Positions 14,701 to 23,938 of a DNA stretch of 64,000 nucleotides are shown here, one piece after another. This DNA comes from Acanthopleura granulata (taxonomy: Eukaryota; Mollusca; Polyplacophora; Chitonida; Chitonidae). The translations under genes and the position numbers were made by a program. The notes beneath the pieces are model-generated. The model was not told the origin of the DNA. It did not search any database and was given only the letters and a program-made list of their open reading frames with translations. The stretch is taken from NCBI GenBank assembly GCA_016165875.1, contig JABBOT010000023.1, forward strand, positions 2,673,041 to 2,737,040. Direction: 5' to 3'. Each line of letters begins with the position of its first letter. Position 1 is the stretch's first letter.

Positions 14701-15661
14701 CAAGACTGTGAACTGTGAGTGTCAACGAGTGAGATAAATGGCATTTAAAATATTTGTGTCCGCAGGAAATTCCTTCACAGAACTAAAACAATAAATGTTT
14801 GACGAAATGTTTTTCTGTACACGAAGATCCGATTGCGCAAGGCAGCGGGTTGAACGGGGTGTAAAACGACAGAGACATCGTCGATAACATTAACCAGTGG
14901 CCTGCCACCGGTAGTGTCATTGACGAAGTATCGTTGAAGGTCATCCAGCTATAAATAGAGCGCTTTATATTCTAAGCGTTTAGACCAAAGAAAAAAGAAA
15001 AAAAAAGAAAATAACCATTTCAGTTACTTTTTATTTCACGATCGGGTCACTGTTCGTTTGAAATGCATTACCTCCGAAAGATAATGCCGCACCCTTTTCC
15101 GCCATATAATTGTGTAGTTTACGTTAGATAAGGCGAGTACGGTACCAACACTATTTTCGGGGATACTGAACAGTATACAAGCTTTCCTGATAGGTGCGAA
15201 AAAAACGCATTCATACAAATACACATTTCTCTCATGACAAGGAAATTCTTAATTCACAAATTCTCTGTAACAGTTCGAGATGTACGCCGGCCGGCCGCAG
15301 TATTGATTAGTCAAATGCGGCATGCAAAGTCGAGAGCACCGGGAATGTAGCTCAACAAATGTGATAAAACAACCCATACGTCTGGTCTCCGCAAAGACCT
15401 ATAACATTACACCACTTGCTGAATTAGACCTGCCGTATAAGCATGAAATATGAACATCCTTTAGAGTTTTTAGTAATATTAAAGGTCTAGTTTATAGATT
15501 TGAATCTTACCAGAACGGATACAGTCTGCGAGGGTGCCACCGAATTTGGTCTTTTTATCCTTCAGCTTTTCATAAACTTCCTTGGTCAAATACTTTTTCA
15601 GCAAGGACTTGCTGTCCGTGTTGCTGCTTACTTTTTCCCAGAGCTCAGCTAAGTCAGCCAT
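5709..15661 (-). CDS. AK: Arginine kinase, complete, five exons (349 aa)
   Basis: Arginine kinase reversibly transfers phosphate between ATP and L-arginine, buffering ATP in the cytosol of muscle and other active invertebrate cells. Coding exons on the minus strand: 15661-15511, 10743-10484, 7788-7640, 6615-6450 and 6032-5709. All borders are GT/AG, phases join cleanly (1, 0, 2, 0), and the total is 1050 nt ending in TAA, the usual single-domain length. Seen in the protein: N-terminal [10 protein letters not shown]; guanidino-specificity loop SGVGVY at residues 57-62; [14 protein letters not shown] with the catalytic-type Glu near 219; TFCPSN with the reactive Cys at 265; flexible loop HGEHTES near 305-311; and [10 protein letters not shown] near the C-terminus. 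The start ATG sits in a good Kozak context (ACCATGG). Intron 1 is the largest (4.8 kb); introns 2 and 3 carry a SINE and foldback repeats. No break or missing catalytic residue is seen. The closest matches I know of are molluscan arginine kinases. Confidence 0.97.
7021..7140. mobile_element. Foldback element (family F2), about 120 bp
   Basis: The left arm 7021-7054 (CACTTGCAACAATCCCTCTT onwards) and right arm 7109-7140 (TGCTCGTAACGTTAAGAGGG onwards) are inverted copies of about 31 bp with a few mismatches. A related right arm recurs near 30161-30205 (AGAGGGCTTCATGCAAGTAG). No coding capacity. Located in arginine kinase intron 3. Confidence 0.5.
7281..7397. mobile_element. Foldback element (family F1)
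   Basis: The left end GGGCCCACTTTCACAAAACT and the right end, read in reverse (CCCAGGCCTCAGTTTCACAG), form imperfect terminal inverted repeats. TTCTCGTAA recurs inverted inside as TTACGAGAA. Located in arginine kinase intron 3. Confidence 0.45.
7975..8240 (+). mobile_element. SINE family A, full length
   Basis: tRNA-derived head with A box (GTGGCTCAGTCGGTTAGCAC) and B-box-like GAGTTCAAGTG, then a conserved body (GCAACCTGCGGATGGTCGTG, GGTTTCCTCCCACCATAATG) and a tail (TATTCTTGAGTACAGCGTAA) ending in AAATAAATAAATA. It sits in arginine kinase intron 2, antisense to the gene. Confidence 0.85.
10022..10147. mobile_element. Foldback element (family F1)
   Basis: GGGCCCGTTTTACGAAG at the left pairs with GATGCCCGTTTCACTAACAG read in reverse from the right end. 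About 126 bp, no ORF, in arginine kinase intron 2. Confidence 0.45.
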
Positions 15662-15754
15662 GGTTCTTCGAAAGGTTTGACAGGCGAGCGATGATGTCAA
15701 GAGCTGAGCAGTTCGAGTTAACCGACACAACTGGCCAAGGTTAGCGTTGCCAGC

Positions 15755-15762
15755 TTTAAAAA
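15755..15762 (-). promoter_or_regulatory. TATA-like element of the arginine kinase gene
   Basis: On the minus strand the sequence reads TTTTTAAA about 95 nt upstream of the arginine kinase ATG. A start site 25-30 nt downstream would give a short 5' UTR of about 65-70 nt with no upstream ATG in the coding frame. A TATA-type promoter suits a highly expressed muscle gene. This rests on motif and position only. Confidence 0.35.
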
Positions 15763-17029
15763 TGCTTCTTCTTGGTTGTCCAGGGAGTTGTCTATACGGA
15801 CGCACTGATTGGCCCAGGGCTGTCTATGACGTCAACGTGATCTATGGTGCAGACCGAGGAGGGTCTCGAAGAGGTGGTTCGCTAGGTTTACAGATGACGT
15901 TATACTCACACCATTCCAAGCTGTAACGCCGCAAACTTCACCGCACACTGTCGGTAAGAAGCAAAGCCGACACAAATGTTTCTTGTTCTATCTGTTGCAT
16001 GGGAAACATATATTGCCATCACCTTGGATATTGACTAATAGATCTCACGCAACTTCTATAGCTGGGTATATTTTACAGATGTCATATTTTCCTTAATACT
16101 AATTAATTTATTACAACCATCATATGCCTATGGTAACACAAGCCCTCCTTAAATGACTTTCTGTCCAGCACATTCTCATCACACACTTCTATATCTAAAT
16201 ACATGAACTGAATCCTGACATCTATAACAATAACTTACCGCTAGACTACATCATATTTATCCTGTATATAATTGTAAAACTTTAGCATTTCATAAAACGT
16301 CTTTATAAACCGTGTAATATAACAAATAATAATAATTTAAAAAGCCGAGTTAAGGCTGTACAATATACATGGGAAGATATCTATATCGTTAATAGCTCCT
16401 TGTCCCCATAGGCCCAAAACGATAGTGTGTAGGAAGTGTAAGAAACTTTGATATACACTATATGTAGTCTTCAGTTTATTCCAGACAATGGTTAACTCTC
16501 CCATAGAAATCGATTTGGTATTAATTTTCAATTCAGTTGTTAAATGCCCCGGTCTGTTTCCCTTCTGCATGGCACTAATCAAGACTGCAGCTATGACTAT
16601 GCAATTGGAATATTTGGGAGGATACATTGTACGTCACTGGAGTCAAGTCATGACCGACGCGCAGGTCAAACTGCCCTGCTCGACTTGAACTCGAGGGTTG
16701 TCTTTCCGACAGCTGCCGTAAGCCCTTAGAATCAATAACGCCTGCTGGTTTCCAGGCACTGCTGTATGCCTCAGAGTGGTAAGACCGGTGACCCGATAGG
16801 TCTTGTGTCAGACGACAGTGTTGTGTGTTATACAGACCCCTAGACCGCTGTCCCCTAAATAAATGACCGTACACATATGTATATTCGTCACACATCTATC
16901 AGTAAAGTATTATCACCTGCTCACACCGATCGACTGTTGATTTGGATTGTGGCTTATATATGTGTAGGAACATGCTGTATATGTAAATATACGCACGTAA
17001 TTACAAATCTCAGCATCCGCTGCGGTAGA

Positions 17030-17043
17030 CATATATATATGTA

Positions 17044-17136
<93 letters not shown>
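17030..17136. repeat. Long TA microsatellite
   Basis: More than 100 bp of almost pure (TA)n, broken by single G or C at two or three places. It yields spurious Tyr-Ile open frames on both strands that are not genes. Confidence 0.95.
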
Positions 17137-17139
<3 letters not shown>

Positions 17140-18154
17140 AATGGGTATGATAAACCAAGCCAAATTATGTACGGTGCAAACGATCATTCATCTGTGTTTT
17201 TATTTAGAATAAATTAAACAAATCTGACATACATGTAGAAACGATTTTCAAGATAGTATTATGTTAATGTTATACACAAAAAGATACAAAACCCAAAATA
17301 TGTGCTGTGATTCAGATGCATCTAAATTACATACAAGCTTTATATGGCCTCTTAATCTTGCAATACACCTTCCAGCTTCATGGATACACTGATTAAGTAC
17401 TAGTTTAAAACGCAAGCATTTTGGACTCTCTATATAGTTGCTACACCAAAGTGTAGGAAAATCACCAGTATTTTACATCAAAAGGCAAAGCGCTACTGTA
17501 ATTCTGTGTTGCATAAACTGTTTACGGTCTCTCTCTTTCTCTATATATTGGTGCTCATATAAATCATGTACAAGATCAATATTCGATTATGAGCTTACCT
17601 ATAACGTAAGTCTTTATTTTTTATACATGGAAAAGTTCATATTTTGACCGAGACGACTAGGCAGACATGGGAATCAACTGGGAAGCTTTACGTTGTTAAC
17701 CACGCTGTATTATAGGGCAGACAGGTCAGGTGGCATCACCGCGTTGGTTGGAATCTTTACTCAACGCTCTTTAGAGATAAGCACGAATAGCTAATAATCC
17801 ACAGCCACAAGCCACATATGTTTGCCCATATAACTAGGTTAAGTAAGCGTCTAGTGCCATTTAAGGGACAAACGACCTGGACGAATCGCTCTGGGGCGAG
17901 CTACCCTGTAACCGTTTTTACAACCATCGATCAAGGCCTATAATGAACGTCCAGGCAAGTCAAACTCGATACGTCGTCGATATGGGCATTGACAAACCTT
18001 CCACATCATCTATATTGGAATTCTATATACGACACTACATATACAACCCGGTAATCTTTGTATTTCTTTTTAATTTATCCTCATAATTATCCCATCCAGC
18101 CGTATCAGTTGACTTTCATGGACAAACTAGGTCCATATGCGTGATTTGTTATCC

Positions 18155-18306
18155 ATTTATTTATTTGGTTGGTATTTTACGCCGTACTCAAGAATATTTC
18201 ACCTATACGACGGCGGCCAGCATTATGGCGACAGGAAACCGGGCACAGCCCGGGGGAAACCCACGAACAACTGCAGGTTGCTTGCAGATCTTCCCACGTA
18301 CGGGCG
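18155..18306 (-). mobile_element. SINE family A, 5'-truncated copy
   Basis: In reverse orientation it contains the AAATAAATA tail, the GAGTACGGCGTAAAA motif and the GCCGCCGTCGTATAGGTGAAA body. It stops after the ACGTGGGAAG segment, so the tRNA-like head is missing, as is usual for incomplete reverse transcription. Confidence 0.8.
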
Positions 18307-20069
18307 TGATTTGTGGATTGGAAACTGTATATATGTAAAACACGTACCATTTATTGGAATATATAAATATCTTGTCCACTACATATACGTACGCAACCCG
18401 TAGATAAATATGACCTTACTGTATACCAGTGTACTTCGACTACGCCATTTGACAGCCTATATGTACTGGATATAAACGAACTAACTACTTCACGAACTGC
18501 GCGCGGGTATCACCGTGTTGGTCGCACGGTGTCCTGTTAATAGGCGGGAAGTAAAAGCTGAAAATAAAAATGACAAGTGTCCTGCAACAAAAAAAAAAAA
18601 AAGAAAAAAAAAAGAGAGAAGATTTCTAACACTGTAATAGACAAGGACTTCATTTAGAGAACTTTCTCAAAAGCAGGATGAGAAAACCAAAGAATATGGC
18701 GGCGGTAGTTCCATCACAAATTAACCATGATATTATCATTGGTACAACTTCTGGGTAAATCCGAGAAATTAAAGCCTATTACCGATCACTACTACGAAAA
18801 CTTGTACAGCTTCACAATACTTCTGTGTGTAACACTTAGGGTCCATTGTCTTTATAAGAAGCTGGAGAGTTACTTTGGAAATGAAGCTGTCGTGGAACAG
18901 TTTTCCAGTGTTTGCATATCAATCACCATCAATCAATCAACATTTGTTCACTCGGGTACGTGGACGCATCTTGTTGTTCACATAGCGGTACATCAGTGAA
19001 TGCGATGTTACTCCACTGCATACATCTGGCGAGTAAGATTATAAATATATAGGCTTACATCAACAATTTTGGCACTTGAAATTTTCTGCAGGCAACTCAC
19101 GTGTTACCACAGCGAATTCATGCACTGTGTATTATATGCCCTGGATTGGGTGCACATGTATATAACTCCCTGATGTGATTTGGTACGAGTTAACAACATA
19201 CAGCTTCAATACATGCCTATCCTAGCTCACCGGAGATAATAAACCATGCCGTCAGATGCTTGGTTGAAAACTGTTATACTTTCGGCTTAAAATCTCTCTT
19301 CACGCGATATGCACTTTCCACAGCTCAGAATTAACACGAGTACGTTGAGAGTTATCTCCCTTAATGCTCTCTTCTTTTTTTTTTTTTCCTTCTTTTTCGG
19401 TGTTTCGACTTGCTGTGAACTGATAGATTACAAATAAGCTAACCTAAATACAAACATGCAGAAAAAAAAACCATTGCAAGCAATGGAAAATATACACAAA
19501 GCAAGTAACACAGGCATTTGCAGAACTTATAATTAAACATTTAAAACAACTGTCCGCAGTTTTATGCTGAATACAAAAAGCAAAATTAACTTCAAGTCAT
19601 AGCAATCCACATTGAGTTCAATAAATACAAACAGAGAAAAAATTGTGAAAACAAGCTCACATGTAACACTTTTCAACTGCACTCTGGTTACGCATGTCAT
19701 GTATCTATATAACACTGATTATTTGTCTAAACTAAACATGTAAATTTTACATAAAGTATACATAGCAATAAAGCAAGATTTTATATTTATATTACAAATG
19801 ATTTGATAGGATTATAAATATGATTGCACAGAAGAAAACATATAGTAAAGTATACATCTGATAACTAAAAACTTTTGCCTGCACATATACTATGTAATAC
19901 TCTGTAATGTATGACATCACATCATGGAATACAAATACACACTTAGTATTCATCACACCTTCAGCAGCACACAAAACCGTGCAGATGATAGTACTTGGAA
20001 ATTAATCCTGTAAATTTTTATACTGGGGCTAGGATGCAGAGGTATCATTTTTGTTTTTATTTAAATTAA

Positions 20070-21983
20070 TCACAGGTTCTTAATCCTGACTTTAGAATTT
20101 TCCAACAAAATATCGCAGGGGAATGATCCATACTTTGCAGGAAGAGGGGTCTTGTAGGTTGTAACTTTAGAATTATTTGCACAACATTTGTTCAATGCAA
20201 TAATGGAACACAGTGGTGGAGCCTTTCCTTTCTCTGCTGCTTTACCCTTTGTCTTCTTTCCAGTCTTAGGACGTCTATTTTTTGACGTCTTGGCCTGTAA
20301 ATTATTCTGCGCCCTTTGTTTATTAGCACAAGTGGTGATGGCAGGATCTTTGATATTTATTGTCAAAGCATCCAATGGGACTGGTTCTGTAGGTGAATCT
20401 TTATTTTTTTCCTGTTTTAATGTGTTTTGACACAAACTATTTGACTGAGTTTCATTGCTGGCAGCTCCTGTTATGGGTAGGCACAGACTGTCCAGTGGGA
20501 CAGGATCTGTGGGTGGGGTCAAGTCTCTAAGGTCAGGATGAACAGCTGAAGTGTGGGGAGCGTCTCTGTCCTCAACAGCAGTGGGACTCACCTGTCTGAT
20601 GGAAGACAAGTCATTTTGACACAGATCAGGGGATTTGCAGCCCCCAGTCTCACTGACAACCACTTTCTGTTCTCTGGGAATACATCGTGTACTGGACATG
20701 ACTGCACTGGGCTTGTGTTTGCCTAAATGCTTGACAAAGTCATCAGCAGTGGAAGCTACTTGCCTGATGGAGGACAACTCATTGTGGAATAGGTCTAGCT
20801 TTCCAGAACTCTTATATCGCAGTCTCTTAGGTTGTTTTGGCTGACAAGGCGAACTGGACACGACTCCATTTGGCTGTTGCTTGTCCAGATTCTTGGCCAA
20901 ATCTATATCCACAGAAAAACTCTCAGAAAACTGTCCAATGCCCATTTGGCTGTTCAGTTCTTCATTGTCCTCAACTTTTGACATACATGGAAAATAGTTT
21001 TCCAGCTCTTTGCAATTTGATGTGAAGAGAAGAGTAGAGCATGCCACTTTTGTCTTCTTGTTTTTTGGTGGCCCAAACTTAGACAGCTTATGAGGTGTTG
21101 TGGCTGAATTTAAACTTTGCACAGGCACTGGGGTTTTCTCTAGTTTGTTTTGTAAGCTCTCCACTCTATCAGTTCCAGGCTTTTTGAACAGGCAATTTGT
21201 GTTGTTTCCAGGGGCTTGCACAATTGGTGACAGATCTAACTTGCAAAGCTCAATATAGTTGGATTGTTCCCCAGGGAGGAATGAAGAACAGAAAGGTGTT
21301 TCAGTGAACAAATTTTCCTTGCCACTGCAAATGGGCAAATCTCTCCTGCTCCTGGAGGCCTGGGAGATTGGCAGAAAATGCAGTGGAGATTTAACTGCAC
21401 ATGGTTTGATAGGATCCACTTGTTTACGAGGAATTTCAATGCTGGATTCACTGTCCTCACAGCTAATAACCTCACTTGTTGTTTGATCGATGTAGGAAGT
21501 GTCACTATGGTCAGTGGTGCCTGTATCCTCGTCACTGTATTCAGGGCCTTGGTTATTACCCTGAGAGGAGCAGTCTTGGCTGGTATACACACTGGACACC
21601 TTGGCCTCATGCTCTGTAGTGTCACACACATCTACAATCATATCACTGCACTTCTGCACCCCAGCTTCACGTAAGCACTCAGCTATCATGGAACTCATGT
21701 CTTCTGTGCATATGTCCGTCCCACTTGTAGTAGAAGAGGTTATTTCAGGTTTATTTGCCTTAAAACCAACATGTAACCCACAAGTACTCTGTCTCATACG
21801 TAACCCAAATCCAGTTCCCCAGACATTACCTTTGGCTATTGGGGAGTCTTGGAACACATTCCTCGTCGCTCTTCCATAGAAGATGGAGTTAACATTCCTA
21901 TTATTGTGACACAGATTGCCCCTTCTTCTCCCCCTCCTTCCATATGTTTTAATAACTGGAAACACATGGTCTGCCATTATCAT
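20070..21983 (-). CDS. Unrecognised disordered nuclear-type protein with KEN box and internal repeats (about 637 aa)
   Basis: I do not recognise this protein. It is one long open exon on the minus strand ending in a stop at 20072-20070. A good splice acceptor (TTCTCTTGCAG) ends at 21991, so coding most likely starts at the ATG at 21983 (MIMADHVF) or at 21977. An ATG at 22004 would lie in the intron. Numbering below counts from 22004. The N-terminus is basic (KTYGRRGRRRGN, 19-30). A Ser/Thr/Asp-rich middle follows, with a KEN box at 229-231, the degron read by APC/C-Cdh1. Two tandem related units lie at about 366-417 and 421-473, each ending in N-E/D-LSSIRQV. PVPLD motifs recur at 501-505 and 541-545, then a Lys-rich stretch at 571-594. 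No catalytic domain, membrane segment or zinc finger is visible. The composition suggests a nuclear, perhaps cell-cycle-regulated scaffold; that is inference. The uninterrupted 1.9-kb frame makes a real gene likely. Confidence 0.75.
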   Translation of the reverse strand: MIMADHVFPVIKTYGRRGRRRGNLCHNNRNVNSIFYGRATRNVFQDSPIAKGNVWGTGFGLRMRQSTCGLHVGFKANKPEITSSTTSGTDICTEDMSSMIAECLREAGVQKCSDMIVDVCDTTEHEAKVSSVYTSQDCSSQGNNQGPEYSDEDTGTTDHSDTSYIDQTTSEVISCEDSESSIEIPRKQVDPIKPCAVKSPLHFLPISQASRSRRDLPICSGKENLFTETPFCSSFLPGEQSNYIELCKLDLSPIVQAPGNNTNCLFKKPGTDRVESLQNKLEKTPVPVQSLNSATTPHKLSKFGPPKNKKTKVACSTLLFTSNCKELENYFPCMSKVEDNEELNSQMGIGQFSESFSVDIDLAKNLDKQQPNGVVSSSPCQPKQPKRLRYKSSGKLDLFHNELSSIRQVASTADDFVKHLGKHKPSAVMSSTRCIPREQKVVVSETGGCKSPDLCQNDLSSIRQVSPTAVEDRDAPHTSAVHPDLRDLTPPTDPVPLDSLCLPITGAASNETQSNSLCQNTLKQEKNKDSPTEPVPLDALTINIKDPAITTCANKQRAQNNLQAKTSKNRRPKTGKKTKGKAAEKGKAPPLCSIIALNKCCANNSKVTTYKTPLPAKYGSFPCDILLENSKVRIKNL

Positions 21984-22877
21984 CTGGACACTGCAAGAGA
22001 ACATGGACTTTAGGGTAAATGTTGTAGCAATTCAAAGGTAACTCTGGTGCAGTGTGAAAAACAAACAGAACACAATAGACATAGTTCCACCTGAAGCTGG
22101 CAGTGTGCTGCTGGGTGTTTTGTCAGACTCAGGTTTGGTAAATTTTCCTTCCTTTGAAGGCCATTAACATGCACAAAAGCATACAATAATAGATTTCTAG
22201 CTATTATCAGTGCTGAAACATAATACTTTCCCACTTGCCCTGGCTAAGTGAAAATCTATATGGGCAAGCAAAATGTCTCTGACAGTTGCCCTCATGGGCA
22301 AGCAAATTTTTTAAACAACTGACAGCAAAATCATCCTCTAGCAAGTCAATGCTTATGCAGGCAAACAGTTTTTGAAGATCACTAGCCATCAGGTGAATAT
22401 CCCTAAAACCAAAATTCCACCACTAATCAGGTAATTATTCAGTTTCTTTTTCATTTGAAGTTCACAGCCTTGCTTTGATTCAAGAATGGAGAATGAGTAA
22501 TGAGGTTGCCTCATGCAAATTATGTTCACCTGTCATGTGTATACTCATCTTGAATGCCATTCCGAACATAAAAAAAAAAAGATTCTAGATGTTTATACGG
22601 AAAGGGGTCCTAACTGCAAAACACTTCAGACACCACAGGATGCTAAACTCTACTCCCACACATATTAATGTTCATGTCATGTTGCACTCTTTCAGTCTGA
22701 AGTCTTTTATTCTCAAACTGGTACAGTAGCCATTCAACTCTAAAACTAAAAAAAAAAAGCCTAAGCTATTCAAGGAATTGAAGCTTATTGTCCCCAGTAA
22801 TATATGTTTAAAAATTCATACTGTAATTCTTCAACCTCTTTGCATGTGTGCAAGGCATTTATTCTGTGTTGACTTAT

Positions 22878-22985
22878 AAAATTATACTTTTGTGAAGCCC
22901 TGAAACGGGCCAACCAACAAATGTAGTTTTGTCTTCAAAATTAAAAGAAAAATGAACACAAATTGCACTGAAAATTGCTCTTTCA
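22878..22985 (+). repeat. Dispersed repeat C, copy 1
   Basis: About 105 bp shared with 51587-51700: GAAGCCCTGAAACGGGCCAA, CAAATGTAGTTTTGTC and GCACTGAAAATTGCT align in order. Non-coding. It lies in the putative intron of the unrecognised minus-strand gene. Confidence 0.5.
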
Positions 22986-23543
22986 TATGTGAATAGGTTG
23001 AGGAATTTGGGATACACACCCTCCCCCGTCCCCCACCCACCTTTTCATTTATTATCATTTACATTTTCTCCAGTCCATAATGAAAGTAATCTTGGGCTGC
23101 GATGCCAAGGGTATTCATTTAGGGACTCTTACAATAGCTTCTTAAGTCTCGGTTTATATTTTATAAATTACAGCAAACTGAAATCTGAGGATCAGATGCC
23201 GAATGTGAAACCGATCGAGTACACTACCTTTTTATCATTGAATTTATGTTTAAAAATTAAATCCCGGACTTTTATAATTGTCTCGTGTTTACAGAAACAT
23301 ATCACAACAGATTTATCAATCTCTTCAGTATGTCATCACATCACGTTTGTGTTGCGTGTTATTTGATAAAATGAAAATATCCTCTTTATAACTCGAAGTG
23401 CTGCTCAGCACAGCAGTACAAAGCTTTCTTTTATAACCAAATTTTGATAACAGGTACATGGAAGACCACGGACATCAAAATAATTACTCGTCAACACCCA
23501 CCATTTCATTCAGTTTAGTGACAGTTTTCGAACAAAATCTTAC

Positions 23544-23580
23544 CCGCCGAAAATGTGAACTCCGCCTTCGAAACGTCGAC
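23544..23580 (-). other. Probable 5' non-coding first exon of the unrecognised gene (3' part)
   Basis: On the minus strand a consensus donor (GCGG, then GTAAGAT) begins at 23543, so an exon would end at 23544. It would pair with the acceptor ending at 21991 through an intron of about 1.55 kb. No ATG-led frame crosses the junction convincingly, so the exon is probably non-coding. Its upstream limit is unknown; the coordinate given is arbitrary. The E-boxes at 23609-23635 would then lie in or close to the promoter. Confidence 0.35.
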
Positions 23581-23608
23581 CCTTGGTTTGAGTTCGCTGC
23601 AGGTCTGT

Positions 23609-23635
23609 CACGTGGTTAGGGGCTTCTATCACGTG
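23609..23635. promoter_or_regulatory. Two CACGTG E-boxes, 21 bp apart
   Basis: CACGTG occurs at 23609-23614 (GTCACGTGGT) and 23630-23635 (ATCACGTGAC). The start-to-start distance is 21 bp, about two helical turns, so both sites face the same side of the DNA. Such flanks suit bHLH-zip factors of the USF/MITF/TFE type. They lie just upstream of the putative first exon of the minus-strand gene; a plus-strand use for BTBD10 cannot be excluded. Confidence 0.4.
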
Positions 23636-23672
23636 ACAATGACAGGGTGCCGTTCCATCTCAAAACATCCAG

Positions 23673-23938
23673 CGGCCTCTGTGGCTCAGTCGCTTAGCAC
23701 GCTGTCGCAGCGTAATGACCCGAAGCCTCCCAACAATGCGGTCGCTGTGAGTTCAAGACCAGCTCATGATGGCTTCCTCTCCGGTCGTACGTGAGAAGGT
23801 CTGCCAACAACCTGGGGATGGACGTGGCTTTCATCCGGGCTCTGCCCGGTTTCCTGCCACCATAATGCTGGCCGCCGTCGTATAAGTGCAACATTCTTGA
23901 GTAAGGCGTAAAACACCAATCAAATAAATAAAATAAAT
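23673..23938 (+). mobile_element. SINE family A, full length
   Basis: Complete copy with tRNA-like head (GTGGCTCAGTCGCTTAGCAC), body and AAATAAATAAAATAAAT tail. The flanks TCAAAACATC and TCAAAACCTC look like an imperfect target-site duplication. It lies about 40 bp from the E-box pair upstream of the unrecognised minus-strand gene. Confidence 0.85.

Larger units (their letters stand above)
15806..20055. other. Intergenic between arginine kinase and the unrecognised gene
   Basis: It contains the TA microsatellite, one SINE-A copy and poly-A/poly-T tracts. AT-rich sequence at 19.5-20.05 kb could be 3' UTR of the unrecognised gene. A minus-strand AATAAA lies at 20061-20056, only about 10 nt after the stop codon. 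Confidence 0.5.

Noticed and set aside
15662..15805. Arg-rich, acid-free in-frame extension upstream of the arginine kinase ATG, resembling a mitochondrial presequence
   Set aside because: The apparent first Met at 15805 is a GTG, and no ATG occurs in frame upstream of 15661. A TATA-like box at 15755-15762 also puts transcription start inside this stretch.
16877..17212. ORFs with long Tyr-Ile runs on both strands
   Set aside because: Translation of the (TA)n microsatellite.
22989..23366. 125-codon plus-strand ORF opposite the unrecognised gene's intron
   Set aside because: No domain, low-complexity aromatic/Ser composition and no supporting signals; likely chance.
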